A stretch of DNA of 64,000 nucleotides from Mycobacterium sp. URHB0044 (GCF_000620625.1 NZ_JIAW01000002.1:124001-188000), one strand, 5' to 3'; shown: positions 26,189 to 35,619, numbered from the stretch's first letter. Numbers and translations are program-made. Notes: a model not told the origin generated them from the sequence alone.

Positions 26189-27208
26189 TCAGGCCGGGTT
26201 GCGGCCGATGAAGAACTCGCGGAGCGGGTCCATGGACGGGTCGAGGCCGGAGTCGGTGAGACCCTTGCGCAGAGCGAGCATTTGACCGTCGTGAATTCGT
26301 TGGGTGGGCTGACGCAGCGGACCACCGTTGTATCCCTGTAGCCAGCCCTGGAACTTCCACGCCTGGCGATTGATGAACGCGCCACCATTGAGCGACGGCG
26401 CCAGGGCTGCCTTCGCCTTGCGAGCGGGATGCGTCTGCCAAAACAGTTCGGCGGCATCATCATTCTCGCCGTTAGCGAGCAGGCTCATTACCCGCGGGAT
26501 GACGGGGCCGTAGAACTCGTGGTCACTGGTTGCCGAGAGCTGGATGGGCATGATTTGTGAAAGCGGGATCAGATCGGCCTCGATGGGCACGGAGATGACG
26601 ACTTTGTCGCCGAATAGCCTGTGGCACTCGATGATTCCCTGAATGTAGGGAAACCCGCCTTCAGCTTTGATGACGGCGATGTTGGGGCAGTCGTCTAGTA
26701 GGCGACGAATCAGGCGGCTGGGGATGTCCGACGGGTGGATTCGAGGGCTGAAGCCCCACAGGTACATCGGAAAGACGATGACGGCGAGATCTGTCGCGTC
26801 GCACACCGCCTTCGTGTAGTCGTAGACCTCCTGCTCAGTCTCTGGATAGAAGTTCGGCGGGTACGACAGCAGCACGAGATCTGCGCCGGCTTCCTCGGCG
26901 CCCCGAACGGCCTCGATGTTGTCGGCGAGGGTGCTCCAGCTGCCGTGGTGTACGACGACCAAGTCCGTGCCGGCTTCATCGCGGATGATGCGAAGAAATT
27001 CCAGGTATTCGGGCAGGGTGATGTTGACCTCGGAGACACCCAGCGTCCCTAGGAAGCCGTGTTCCTTCGCGAGGCGGATGTCGTGGCGGATGCCTGCCTC
27101 GTTGAGGGATTTCAGGTCGCTCGTGAACGACGGGATGGTGCAGTTGACGGCGCCGATGAGCTTCTCGCGGGCCCATTCGCGGGCCTCGGTACGGGTGTAA
27201 GCAGCCAT
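26189..27208 (-). CDS. dihydrodipicolinate synthase-family aldolase (hydratase-aldolase candidate)
   Basis: Class I Schiff-base lyase of the DapA/NAL superfamily (339 aa). Catalytic lysine is predicted at Lys181 in NIAVIKAEGGFPYIQG. In aromatic clusters this family includes NahE/PhdJ hydratase-aldolases, which release an aryl aldehyde and pyruvate from a benzylidenepyruvate. The Y-x-x-P motif usual before the lysine is replaced by FPMYLWGFSP, so chemistry may differ. It is last in an operon after an aldehyde dehydrogenase, which could take the aldehyde product. The ATG gives MAAYTRTEAREWAREKLIGA. Confidence 0.82.
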   Translation of the reverse strand: MAAYTRTEAREWAREKLIGAVNCTIPSFTSDLKSLNEAGIRHDIRLAKEHGFLGTLGVSEVNITLPEYLEFLRIIRDEAGTDLVVVHHGSWSTLADNIEAVRGAEEAGADLVLLSYPPNFYPETEQEVYDYTKAVCDATDLAVIVFPMYLWGFSPRIHPSDIPSRLIRRLLDDCPNIAVIKAEGGFPYIQGIIECHRLFGDKVVISVPIEADLIPLSQIMPIQLSATSDHEFYGPVIPRVMSLLANGENDDAAELFWQTHPARKAKAALAPSLNGGAFINRQAWKFQGWLQGYNGGPLRQPTQRIHDGQMLALRKGLTDSGLDPSMDPLREFFIGRNPA

Positions 27209-27264
27209 GGATTTTCCTCTCGGGGGTTGTTCAAGGGCGAAGTTCTTTGTCCGGGAAGCGATTT

Positions 27265-28758
27265 CTACAACGCTCCAGCGCCCTCCCAGGCGAGGTACTT
27301 CATTTCCATGTACTCGTCGATCCCATAGACCGATCCTTCTCGGCCCAGACCCGACTGTTTCACGCCACCGAAGGGCGCGATCTCGTTGGAGATGAGGCCG
27401 GTGTTGATGCCGATCATTCCCGCCTCGAGGGCCGCGCTGACCCGCCACGTCCGTTCAGCGTCGCGAGTGAAGAGGTATGCGGCCAGCCCGAACTCGGTGT
27501 CGTTGGCCATGCGGATCGCATCGGACTCGTCCTCGAACCGGATGAGCGGGGTCACGGGCCCGAATGTCTCCTCGCGGGTGATGCGCATCGTGGAGTCGAC
27601 ATCGGCCAGAACCGTCGGTTCAAAGAACAAGCCGCCGCGACCGTGACGCCGACCGCCGCAGAGCACGCGCGCACCCAGGCTGGCCGCGTCGGCCACGTGC
27701 TCCTCGACCTTCGTGACCGCGTCGACGTCGATGAGCGGACCCTGCTGGACACCTGCGTCGAATCCGTCGCCGACCACAAGGTTTTTGACCTTGCGTGTCA
27801 ACGCTTCGGCGAACCGCTGATAGATCCCAGACTGGACATAGACCCGGTTGGCGCTGATACAGGCCTGGCCCGTATTGCGGTACTTGGTGGCGATTGCGCC
27901 GGCGACCGCCTGATCGAGATCGGCATCGTCGAAGACGAGGACCGGCGCGTTGCCGCCGAGCTCCATCGAGGTCTTCTTGACGGTTTCCGCCGCTTGGGCG
28001 AGCAGGAGCCGACCCACCTCGGTCGAGCCGGTGAAACTGACTTTGCGGACGATGGGGTTGGCAGTCAGGGCCGGACCGATTTCGCGGGCATCGCCGACCA
28101 CGATGCTGAGCACTCCAGCCGGCACGCCAGCTCGTTCAGCGAGCTCGGCGAGGGCCAGTGCTGTCAGCGGCGTCTGCTCGGCGGGCTTGACCACCATCGT
28201 GCATCCGGCGGCGAGTCCGGGGGCAGCCTTGCGAGTGATCATGGCGGCGGGGAAGTTCCACGGTGTGATGGCAGCGCACACGCCAATCGCCTCCCTGAGC
28301 ACGACGACTCGTCGAGACGACTCGGGAGCGGGAAAGATGTCGCCGCGCACGCGTTTGGCCTCCTCGCCGAACCACTCGATGAAGGACGCCGCATAGTTCA
28401 TCTCGCTGACGGCCTCGGCCAGGGGCTTGCCCTCTTCGAGAACGATGAGCCGCGCCAGGTCCTCGGTGTTGTCCCGGACCAGCTCGAACCATCGACGCAT
28501 GACCTTTGAACGCTCTGTGCCGGAGAGGCCGCGCCAGGCGGGCAACGCGCGCTGGGCAGCCTCGACGGCGCGGCGGGTCTCGTCCGCGCTGGCCGACGGC
28601 AGATCGGCAATCGGTTCGCCGGTGGACGGATTGTGCACGACGAGCCGTTCGCCGCCGTCGCGGGTGAGCCACTGCCCGTCGACGTAGGAGGACGACTTGA
28701 CCAGCGATGGGTCGGCGAGTCCGAGGCTGGATTCCTGTGTGGTCATCCGAGAAGTCAT
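27265..28758 (-). CDS. NAD(P)-dependent aldehyde dehydrogenase (GabD-like)
   Basis: Aldehyde dehydrogenase (497 aa) of the succinate-semialdehyde/aryl aldehyde type. PWNFPAAMITRKAAPGLAAG, VSFTGSTEVGR, catalytic Glu in MELGGNAPVLVFDD and catalytic Cys in NTGQACISANRV are all present, as is the C-terminal FGGVKQSGLGREGS. Two possible ATGs lie four codons apart. The gene sits between the cyclodeaminase-like and aldolase-like genes with small gaps, so it probably oxidises the aldehyde made by the aldolase. Substrate inferred from context only. Confidence 0.9.
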   Translation of the reverse strand: MTSRMTTQESSLGLADPSLVKSSSYVDGQWLTRDGGERLVVHNPSTGEPIADLPSASADETRRAVEAAQRALPAWRGLSGTERSKVMRRWFELVRDNTEDLARLIVLEEGKPLAEAVSEMNYAASFIEWFGEEAKRVRGDIFPAPESSRRVVVLREAIGVCAAITPWNFPAAMITRKAAPGLAAGCTMVVKPAEQTPLTALALAELAERAGVPAGVLSIVVGDAREIGPALTANPIVRKVSFTGSTEVGRLLLAQAAETVKKTSMELGGNAPVLVFDDADLDQAVAGAIATKYRNTGQACISANRVYVQSGIYQRFAEALTRKVKNLVVGDGFDAGVQQGPLIDVDAVTKVEEHVADAASLGARVLCGGRRHGRGGLFFEPTVLADVDSTMRITREETFGPVTPLIRFEDESDAIRMANDTEFGLAAYLFTRDAERTWRVSAALEAGMIGINTGLISNEIAPFGGVKQSGLGREGSVYGIDEYMEMKYLAWEGAGAL

Positions 28759-28768
28759 GGCTGCGCCT

Positions 28769-29758
28769 CTATTTTTGGACGGGGGGGATCGAGACGGGGA
28801 GCGGGACTCCGCGTCCAAGGCGTCGGGCCTCGGCCAGACACATGGCTGCGACGGCGATGTCCTGCACGGCTGAGCCCACCGACTTGTACACCAGGATTTG
28901 GTCGCTGCTCGTACGGCCCGGATGTCGGCCCGCCACGAGGTCTGCCAGTGAGATGGTCTTCGATCCGAGATCGACGCCGGCTGCTTTGGCTGCCAACGCA
29001 TCCCCGGTGTCGTGCAGAACCTCATCGACCATGTCAGCGACGATGAGCTCAGCGCGAACCAGTAGCTCGACGTCGACCTCGCGTTGTTCGGGAAGAGTCG
29101 ATCCGACGGATACAACGGTGGTTCCGGGCCGGAGCCACGCACCACGGACGGTGGGTGATTCGTCGCGCGAACGGGCCGCACAGATCACCAGGTTGGCTGC
29201 GCCGACTGCACTTTCGGCGTCTTGGGCAGCGGTCAAGGGCAGTTCCAGATCATCCAGATCCGCGACGAACCGAGACCGGCTCTCCGCACGGGGGCTCCAG
29301 ACGCTGACCGAGGACAGGGCGCGTGCTGCCGTTACGGCGCGAAGGTGCTTGTTGGCCTCGAAGCCAGAGCCGATGACGGCAACGTCGAGGTCGCCGGCGA
29401 TCGCCAGGAGGTCAGCGGCGACCGCCGAGGTCGCGGCGGTGCGGAACCCGGTGATCGACTGACCGTCCATCAGAGCCACGAGCTCGGCGGTGTGCTCGTC
29501 GAACAAGGGAATCAGATAGGACACCTGACGGGACTTCATGGACGCCGCAATGAGTTTGGCGCCCATGAGACCGTTGTCCGCCGATACCCCGGTGAGCGTC
29601 CGGAGCCAGCTGCCGTCACCGCGAGCCATCGACCGCTCGGGATAGCGGGAGTCTGCGACATCGCCGGCATACGCAGCGCGGAGGGCATCGATTGCCGGTG
29701 CCCAGCCGAATGAATCTCGGACGGCCCGGTCGTCGAGCAATAGCGTCAATGGAACCAC
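28769..29758 (-). CDS. ornithine cyclodeaminase/mu-crystallin-family protein
   Basis: NAD(P)-binding protein (329 aa from the GTG start; an ATG at 29788 gives ten residues more) of the OCD/mu-crystallin family, which includes ornithine cyclodeaminase, alanine dehydrogenase and ketimine reductases. Seen are the TGFRTAATSAVAADLL segment, the Rossmann VAVIGSGFEANKHLRAV and VVSVGSTLPEQREVDVELL. It leads the minus operon with ALDH and aldolase. Such a protein is unexpected in a purely hydrocarbon pathway and hints at a nitrogen-containing substrate or an imine intermediate. Confidence 0.86.
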   Translation of the reverse strand: MVPLTLLLDDRAVRDSFGWAPAIDALRAAYAGDVADSRYPERSMARGDGSWLRTLTGVSADNGLMGAKLIAASMKSRQVSYLIPLFDEHTAELVALMDGQSITGFRTAATSAVAADLLAIAGDLDVAVIGSGFEANKHLRAVTAARALSSVSVWSPRAESRSRFVADLDDLELPLTAAQDAESAVGAANLVICAARSRDESPTVRGAWLRPGTTVVSVGSTLPEQREVDVELLVRAELIVADMVDEVLHDTGDALAAKAAGVDLGSKTISLADLVAGRHPGRTSSDQILVYKSVGSAVQDIAVAAMCLAEARRLGRGVPLPVSIPPVQK

Positions 29759-29807
29759 CTCGTCGGGGTTTGGGCGTCCCGCGAACACGGATAGTGCGGG
29801 AGACCCG

Positions 29808-29891
29808 CTGCGCCAACGTCAGGCTAGGACGCCGCTGGGAGCCGCGACAAACGATTCTCGTGAATGCTCGACCATCGACGACATCGATACC
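29808..29891 (-). promoter_or_regulatory. LysR-dependent promoter copy A (cyclodeaminase operon)
   Basis: 84-bp element read on the minus strand, matching copy B (40234-40316): the first 33 bp differ at one base and the last 23 bp are identical, with a diverged 27-28 bp middle. It contains the dyad ATCGATGTCGTCGAT (29874-29888), a -35-like TTGTCG and -10 TAGCCT (29826-29821). The dyad centre is 55 bp from the near edge of the -10. Confidence 0.8.
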
Positions 29892-29938
29892 GCGCGCGGA
29901 TCCGGGCTCCCGCGACGCTGGCGCGAGTGCGGTCTTCC

Positions 29939-30005
29939 ATCGATGACATCAATTGTCGGGCATCGAAAGTTACGCCTTCCGGCACTGTGATGGCGGTCAT
30001 ACGAT
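29939..30005 (+). promoter_or_regulatory. LysR-dependent promoter of the second Rieske operon (box C)
   Basis: The box ATCGATGACATCAAT (29939-29953, arms ATCGA/TCAAT, T-N11-A) is followed by similarity to copies A and B (GTCGGGCAT against GTCGAGCAT). Candidate -10 TACGAT (30000-30005) and weak -35 TTCCGG with 17 bp spacing follow. The box centre is 54 bp from the -10, the same geometry as the other three sites. Confidence 0.7.
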
Positions 30006-30059
30006 GGGTCCACCATCACGAGCGTCACCTTGATCCGCCCGGTGCTTGCAAGGAGTTAC

Positions 30060-31439
30060 ATGACCGTCATCACGCCCACCATTGCCCCGGAAGTCTCTCG
30101 GATCCTCGACCGTGTCGAGACGGAGCTCGAGGAACATCGGGTACCGGCCGAGATCTGGAACAACGACGCGATATTCCGCGCCGAACTGGACCAGGTCTTC
30201 GGCACTTGCTGGGTCTTCGTCGCGCACGAGAGCGAGATCCCCACGGCTGGTGACTTCGTCCAGCGCCGCATCGGCCTCGATCCCGTGATCGTCACGCGCG
30301 ACGGCACCGGTGGGATCAACGTGTTGTCCAACTACTGCCGCCACCGCGGCACCCAGGTATGCCAGACCGACACCGGGAATTCGCGCTTCTTCAAATGCCC
30401 GTACCACGGCTGGACATACTCCAACAACGGCGACCTCGTCGGCACGCCTCACATGCGCGAGGCGTACGGAACGCGGCTGGACCCCAAGGAATGGGGTTTG
30501 AAGAGGGCCCCGCGGGTCGACGTCCGGTCCGGCTTCATCTTCGCGTCGCTAGCGCACGAAGGTCCGTCGCTCGACGAGTATCTGGGCGGGGGAGGCTGGA
30601 TGCTCGACATCCTGGTGAACTTGGCACCCGGCGGTGTGAAGGTGGCGGGGCCGCCCGAGCGGTATCAAGTCAATGCGGACTGGAAAGCCGGCGCCGAGAA
30701 CTTCTCCGGTGATGCCTACCATGCCGACAGTTTGCACTGGAGTAACGAAGAGGTGCAGATGATCCAGGGGCTGGGTTCCAACGCGGAGATGATGCACGCC
30801 TACGAACTTGGCAACGGCCACGCGACGATCGGCTTTCCATGGGCGAAGGTCGGTCTGCCGCTGTGGGGCTATTCACCAGAGACCGCCGCTCAGTTCGACC
30901 TTTCGGTCCTCGACGACGCTCAGCGGTACGTCCTCGAGACCAACCCGCCGACGATTGGCACCATCTTCCCGAACTTCAGTTACATACGCGTCGGCTCCCC
31001 TACCCTTCCGGGCGGCCCTCCGGCGGTCGTCACCTCTATCCGGGTGTGGCAGCCGATCGCGCCGGGAAAGATGGAGTTGTGGAATTGGCAGTTCGTCTAC
31101 GAGTGCCAAAGCGATCAGGAGAAGCTCGATTCCTATGTGACGGGACAGTTGACCTTCGGATCCGCCGGTAACTTCGAAACGGACGACACCGTCGCCTGGG
31201 AGGGCGCCGCTCGCGCGGCGAAGAGCGCGTGGATGCAACGCGAGAATTTGAGCTTCAACTTCGAGCAGGCCGGTCGAACCACGGTCGACGTCACACCCGA
31301 CCCCGACTATCACGGTCCAGGCATCAAGCGCCCCACCGGCTTTGGGGAACTCACTCAGTTGAATTTCTACCGGCACTGGCTTGCCGTCATGCGTGGCGAC
31401 GCATCATCCGCGACGACCGAAGGGCGCCATTCACGATGA
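30060..31439 (+). CDS. aromatic-ring-hydroxylating dioxygenase, large (alpha) subunit, second system
   Basis: Rieske non-haem iron oxygenase alpha subunit (459 aa), distinct from the one at 15.8 kb. Rieske ligands Cys93, His95, Cys113 and His116 (NYCRHRG, CPYHGW); catalytic iron region ENFSGDAYHADSLH with Asp218, His221 and His226. An AAGGAG site precedes the ATG. It begins an alpha-beta-[3Fe-4S ferredoxin]-reductase operon, the order and ferredoxin type of actinobacterial PAH dioxygenases such as PhdABCD. The substrate cannot be set from the sequence alone. Confidence 0.93.
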   Translation: MTVITPTIAPEVSRILDRVETELEEHRVPAEIWNNDAIFRAELDQVFGTCWVFVAHESEIPTAGDFVQRRIGLDPVIVTRDGTGGINVLSNYCRHRGTQVCQTDTGNSRFFKCPYHGWTYSNNGDLVGTPHMREAYGTRLDPKEWGLKRAPRVDVRSGFIFASLAHEGPSLDEYLGGGGWMLDILVNLAPGGVKVAGPPERYQVNADWKAGAENFSGDAYHADSLHWSNEEVQMIQGLGSNAEMMHAYELGNGHATIGFPWAKVGLPLWGYSPETAAQFDLSVLDDAQRYVLETNPPTIGTIFPNFSYIRVGSPTLPGGPPAVVTSIRVWQPIAPGKMELWNWQFVYECQSDQEKLDSYVTGQLTFGSAGNFETDDTVAWEGAARAAKSAWMQRENLSFNFEQAGRTTVDVTPDPDYHGPGIKRPTGFGELTQLNFYRHWLAVMRGDASSATTEGRHSR

Positions 31440-31990
31440 CCACCATCGACACGACCGGGCACGCGCCACCAGCTGTGCACCAGAGCCCTCTGGCGGATGC
31501 CGAACGGCAAAACATCGCGACTCAATTCCTGGCTCTCGAATCGAAGTTGCTCGATGAAGCTCGCGAGGAAGACTGGTATCAGCTCCTGGATCCCGAACTG
31601 CTGTACGTGATCCCGATCAGGCAGGCGACCGAGCAGCGATCGGACGAGGTCGATCGCGCCGCGTTCCGGGTCCGCGACACCCTGGCCCACGTACGTCTAC
31701 GCATCGACCGTCTGAGCACTGGCAAGGCTTACTCGGAGATTCCGCCCTCTCGCACCATGCGTCTGGTCGGGTCGGTCTTGGCCCGACAGACGGATCGAGA
31801 CGACGTCATTGCCGTCTCGAGCGCCGTGCTGCTCTATCGACAGCGTGGGATCGATCCGCACTTCGACCTCATCCCGTACCGGCGCAACGACGAACTCCGC
31901 ATCACGGCTGATGGGCCACGACTCCTGTCCCGGGAGATCCTCTTGACCGAAGTGGCGATCGCCACTCCCAACCTCGGACTATTTCTGTGA
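31436..31990 (+). CDS. aromatic-ring-hydroxylating dioxygenase, small (beta) subunit, second system
   Basis: Beta subunit (184 aa) pairing with the alpha subunit just upstream; the ATG overlaps the alpha stop (ATGA). Family pattern in EDWYQLLDPELLYVIPI, RVRDTLAHVRLRIDRL, PPSRTMRLVGSVLA and the C-terminal ATPNLGLFL. It keeps the alpha-beta order that the first system in this window has lost. Confidence 0.92.
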   Translation: MTTIDTTGHAPPAVHQSPLADAERQNIATQFLALESKLLDEAREEDWYQLLDPELLYVIPIRQATEQRSDEVDRAAFRVRDTLAHVRLRIDRLSTGKAYSEIPPSRTMRLVGSVLARQTDRDDVIAVSSAVLLYRQRGIDPHFDLIPYRRNDELRITADGPRLLSREILLTEVAIATPNLGLFL

Positions 31991-32006
31991 GCAAGGGATC
32001 ACTTCG

Positions 32007-32222
32007 ATGAGTGACGAGACCGTGGTCCGGCTGGACGAGGTCCGGTGTCGTTCCTACGGGATCTGCGTGAGCATCTTGCCCGATGTCTTCGATCTTCCGG
32101 CAGACGCCAAGTCGGCAGTCTTGCTGCGTCGCGAGGTCGATCCCGATGACGTCGAAGATCTCGAGGAAGCAGTACGGGCGTGCCCGGCCCAAGCCATTTT
32201 CCAAGGTTCCGGTCCGACGTGA
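32007..32222 (+). CDS. [3Fe-4S]-type ferredoxin of the second dioxygenase
   Basis: 71 aa ferredoxin with the C-x5-C...CP arrangement (CRSYGIC and ACPAQAI) typical of 3Fe-4S carriers that serve actinobacterial PAH dioxygenases and P450s. It replaces the Rieske ferredoxin found in the first system. The downstream reductase starts inside its stop codon (GTGA), tying the electron-transfer pair together. Confidence 0.9.
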   Translation: MSDETVVRLDEVRCRSYGICVSILPDVFDLPADAKSAVLLRREVDPDDVEDLEEAVRACPAQAIFQGSGPT

Positions 32223-33463
32223 CGGCCGCGCTGAAGGAGACCGAAAACGTCGTAGTGGTCGGAGCGTCAGCGGCAGGCTTGGCGGCCGCAGATGGACTAC
32301 GTGAAGGCGGGTTCGAAGGTTCGATCACGGTCCTGGGCTCAGAGCTGCACCATCCCTACGATCGTCCGACGCTGTCGAAGGGTCTGCTGCTCGGGCGTGG
32401 CGAGCCGGAGCTGCTCGAGCTTCGCTCGGCAGAGCGAATCAGGGAGAACCGGATCACTCTTCTGCTCGGACACCAAGCAGTCGGTCTCGACATCGATCGC
32501 AAATTCGTGATCACCAACCACGGTGAGACGCTGCCGTGGGATGCCGTGGTTCTGGCGTGTGGTGGTCGTGCACGGGCGCTTACGACGGTCGAAGGTGAAG
32601 CGCTTCCGGTGCTCCGCACACCGGACGATCTCCGGGCCCTGCGACGAGCCGCTGCCCGCCACGGAGACGTGACCGTCGTCGGCGCGGGGCTCATCGGCCT
32701 CGAGATCGCAGCCGGACTTAGCGCCCACGGCGTGTCCATCACGGTCCTGCACGACACCGAGCGCCCCATGGACGGCATCGTCGGGCCCGAACTCGGCCAG
32801 GTGATCTCCGACCTGCACTCCAAACACGGTGTGCGGTTGCGGATGTCGAGTGCCGTCACGTCCGTGACGGGTGAACTGGGCGCCTACACACTTCATCTGG
32901 TGGACGGCTCGACCCATCAGACGCCCTACGTAGTCGTTGGCATCGGGGTCGACCCCGACGTGGATTGGCTTCGCGGCTCGGGTGTCGCGCTGGACAGAGG
33001 TGTCCTCACCGACGCGGCAGGCCGAACCAACGTGCCCGGAGTGTGGTCGGCCGGTGACGTCGCCCGCTCCGATCACCCCATGTTCGGTGAGCCGCTGCGC
33101 ATCGAGCACTGGACACACGCCGTCGAGAAGGGCAGGCACGTCGGGCTCAACATCGCCCGCGGCACCGAAGAGTCCTTCGGCGGCGTGCCCTACTTCTGGA
33201 GCGATCAGTTCGGACGTCGGTTCCATAGCTACGGGCGGCGGGCCCCCGGTGACGAGATCTTCGTCGCGGAGGGATCGCTGAGCACTGATGAATTCCTGGT
33301 CCTGTTCGGGCGGGACGGGGAATTCCACGCCGTCTTCGCCAGCGGGCTGTCACGGTCGCTGCGCGGCTATCGCAAACTTCTCGCGCGAGGCGGCACCTGG
33401 CACGACGCCCTCGATCTGGCGCACGCGTCAAACCCCGACCTGGCGCATTCAGCCGCCCGTTGA
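32219..33463 (+). CDS. ferredoxin reductase of the second dioxygenase
   Basis: FAD/NAD(P)H oxidoreductase (414 aa): VVVGASAAGLAAADGLRE at the N-terminus, HPYDRPTLSKGLLLG, VTVVGAGLIGLEIAAGL for NAD(P)H and VWSAGDVARSDH for FAD. Partner of the 3Fe-4S ferredoxin encoded immediately upstream. Homologous in fold to the reductase at 17.5 kb but clearly diverged, so the two systems did not arise by recent duplication. Confidence 0.92.
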   Translation: MTAALKETENVVVVGASAAGLAAADGLREGGFEGSITVLGSELHHPYDRPTLSKGLLLGRGEPELLELRSAERIRENRITLLLGHQAVGLDIDRKFVITNHGETLPWDAVVLACGGRARALTTVEGEALPVLRTPDDLRALRRAAARHGDVTVVGAGLIGLEIAAGLSAHGVSITVLHDTERPMDGIVGPELGQVISDLHSKHGVRLRMSSAVTSVTGELGAYTLHLVDGSTHQTPYVVVGIGVDPDVDWLRGSGVALDRGVLTDAAGRTNVPGVWSAGDVARSDHPMFGEPLRIEHWTHAVEKGRHVGLNIARGTEESFGGVPYFWSDQFGRRFHSYGRRAPGDEIFVAEGSLSTDEFLVLFGRDGEFHAVFASGLSRSLRGYRKLLARGGTWHDALDLAHASNPDLAHSAAR

Positions 33464-33512
33464 TCGGTGTCGGCAATCCCCGCGCACCACATCCCTTGAA
33501 AGGACTGCAGAA

Positions 33513-34346
33513 ATGCAACTGCTCGATGACCACGTCGTCCTCATCACCGGCTCCGGCTCCGGTCTCGGACTCGGCATCGCCCGGCACTTCCGGGACGAGG
33601 GCGCGACGCTGGCACTGTTCGAGTACGACGAATCAAAAGTCTCGACGCTCCGGGAGGAATTCGGCGACGACGTACTGGTGGTACAGGGCGACGTCCGCAG
33701 CATCTCCGACCTGACGCGTTGCCGCGACGAGATCGTCGGGCGCTTCGGCCGGCTGACGACGATCGTTGGAGCCCAGGGCATCTGGGACGGCAACGTGCGA
33801 TTGGCCGACATCCCGGTGGAGCGTGTCGACACCCTCCTCGACGAAGTCTTCAGTATCAACGTCAAGGGCTACGTCCTTACCGCACGGATCTTCCTCGACC
33901 TGCTCGAGGCCGAAGGGGGCGCTGTCGTGTTGACCTGTTCGCAGGCGGCGTTCGCCGCCGACGGGGGAGGAGTGGCCTACACCGCGAGCAAGGGTGCCAT
34001 TCGCGCCCTGGTCAATCAGATGTCCTTCGAGTTCGCACCCCGAGTCCGCGTCAACGCGGTTGCACCGACCGGTATCGCGAACAGTCAGCTGCGCGGACCT
34101 GCCGCACTCGATCTGCAGAATTCCCTACAGTCCGACATCCCGGCGGACGCCTTCCGCCAGCAATTCGAGTGGCTCGCTCCGCTTCAGCACATGCCCTCTC
34201 CAGAGGAATACGGCCCGCTCTACGCGTTCCTGGCGTCACGACGCAACAGGGTCATGACCGGGCAGACGGTACTGGCGGATTCGGGCTCCCTGAACCGGGC
34301 ACTGATCAGCATCGGCGAACTGATGGCCACGATGCCGGGCGCCTAA
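33513..34346 (+). CDS. cis-dihydrodiol dehydrogenase-like SDR, second system
   Basis: SDR (277 aa) with TGSGSGLGLG, AQGIWDG (matching the NAGIWD hallmark of BphB/HcaB enzymes with a Q), TCSQAAFAADGGG and AYTASKGA. It parallels the dehydrogenase at 20.2 kb in both length and motifs. A GAAAGGA site precedes the ATG. It should oxidise the cis-diol from the second Rieske enzyme to the catechol used by the VOC extradiol dioxygenase. Confidence 0.9.
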   Translation: MQLLDDHVVLITGSGSGLGLGIARHFRDEGATLALFEYDESKVSTLREEFGDDVLVVQGDVRSISDLTRCRDEIVGRFGRLTTIVGAQGIWDGNVRLADIPVERVDTLLDEVFSINVKGYVLTARIFLDLLEAEGGAVVLTCSQAAFAADGGGVAYTASKGAIRALVNQMSFEFAPRVRVNAVAPTGIANSQLRGPAALDLQNSLQSDIPADAFRQQFEWLAPLQHMPSPEEYGPLYAFLASRRNRVMTGQTVLADSGSLNRALISIGELMATMPGA

Positions 34347-34393
34347 ACGCCCCAGCCACTACAGCCGAGATAGCAAGCAGCAGAAAGAGACTC

Positions 34394-35566
34394 ATGTTCG
34401 AATACTTCCCGGGCAACTACGTCTGGAACATGTCCGTGGTAGGCGCAATGAACTCCGGCGGCCGGATCGACGAGGTCGACCGCGCTTGCCGCCCGCTGCT
34501 CGAGGCCGCGAAAGGAGGTAGCGATGCCGGGACGGGCGAGTTCCTGAAGGTCTGGACCGACCTCACGGATTCGCTGGTGGAGTCGGCTCGGGCCGCGGAG
34601 GAGTCGGGCCACGATCGGACCGCCGGCGGGATCTATGCCCGTGCCACGAATTATCTTTGCACCGCCGAGCGGATGCTCTCCGCGGGTGACCCCGACCGCG
34701 TGTCCATCTACCGCCGGGTGATGGAGCTGGCTCAGAAGGGATTCGACCTTCGTGACCACAGCATCACCCGCGTTGCCATCCCCTTCGAGGACACGACACT
34801 GCCGGGCTATTTCTCGGCGGCACCGGCGACGTCGGACGGGCCGGCTCCGGTCGTCATGCTCATCAACGGCCTGGACTCGACCAAGGAGCACATGTACATC
34901 TCGGGATTCTGGGCCGAGTTGGCGGATCGGGGTATTTCGTGTCTCATGCTCGACCAACCCGGCTCCGGGGAGGCACTTCGGCTACAAGGTCTGATCGCAC
35001 GTCGCGAGTCCGAGACCTGGGCCAGCTGGGTCGTCGACTGGCTGACGGCAAGAGATGACGTCGACACCGCCCGGATGGGGGTCGTGGGCTGGTCGTTGGG
35101 CGGCTATTTCTCACCTCGGATCGCGGCCTTCGAGAAGCGCTTCGCCCTGTGCGTCGCCTGGGGAGCCAACCACAACTGGGGTGCCGTGCAGCGGCGTCGG
35201 CTCGACCGCGAGGGCGAGCACCCGGTGCCGCACTACTGGGACCATGTCAAATGGGTCTGGGGCTACGACGATCTCGACGAGTTCATCGAGTTCGCCGACT
35301 CGATTCACCTCGATGGCGTCGTCGAGAAGATCACGGTGCCGTTCCTGATCGTGCACGGCGAGAACGACCGGCAAATTCCCTTGGAGTATGCACATCGGTC
35401 CTATGAGCAGGCGGTGAACGCACCCTCTCGTGAGCTTCGTATCTTCACGGCGCAGGAGGGGGGTGCGGAGCACATCGGGATCGACGACCTCCCCCGGGTC
35501 GGTACCTACATCGCTGATTGGGTCACCGACGCCTTCGCGGCCATGGTCCCGCAACCGACTGGTTAG
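34394..35566 (+). CDS. alpha/beta hydrolase of the 2,6-dihydropseudooxynicotine hydrolase type
   Basis: 390 aa hydrolase with a helical N-terminal domain (about 130 residues) and an alpha/beta core: PVVMLINGLDSTKEHM for the oxyanion side, GWSLGGYFSPRIA with the nucleophile serine, LIVHGENDRQIPLEYA with the acid and GGAEHIGIDD with the histidine. This architecture is that of 2,6-dihydropseudooxynicotine hydrolase and the FrsA-like group, enzymes that can break C-C bonds in ketone intermediates. It may cleave the ring-fission product in this cluster, which has no MhpC-type hydrolase of its own. Confidence 0.82.
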   Translation: MFEYFPGNYVWNMSVVGAMNSGGRIDEVDRACRPLLEAAKGGSDAGTGEFLKVWTDLTDSLVESARAAEESGHDRTAGGIYARATNYLCTAERMLSAGDPDRVSIYRRVMELAQKGFDLRDHSITRVAIPFEDTTLPGYFSAAPATSDGPAPVVMLINGLDSTKEHMYISGFWAELADRGISCLMLDQPGSGEALRLQGLIARRESETWASWVVDWLTARDDVDTARMGVVGWSLGGYFSPRIAAFEKRFALCVAWGANHNWGAVQRRRLDREGEHPVPHYWDHVKWVWGYDDLDEFIEFADSIHLDGVVEKITVPFLIVHGENDRQIPLEYAHRSYEQAVNAPSRELRIFTAQEGGAEHIGIDDLPRVGTYIADWVTDAFAAMVPQPTG

Positions 35567-35619
35567 CGCCCTGCCCAGCCAATCGCATTGTCCGCCAATC
35601 AATCCGGTGAGGATCGCAC

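Noticed and set aside
26189..27208. Second dapA copy for lysine synthesis
   Set aside because: The Y-x-x-P motif is missing and the gene sits in a catabolic operon, while a canonical dapA is present at 46.5 kb.
27247..28509. 420-codon plus-strand open frame
   Set aside because: Antisense to the aldehyde dehydrogenase, with repetitive low-information protein content.
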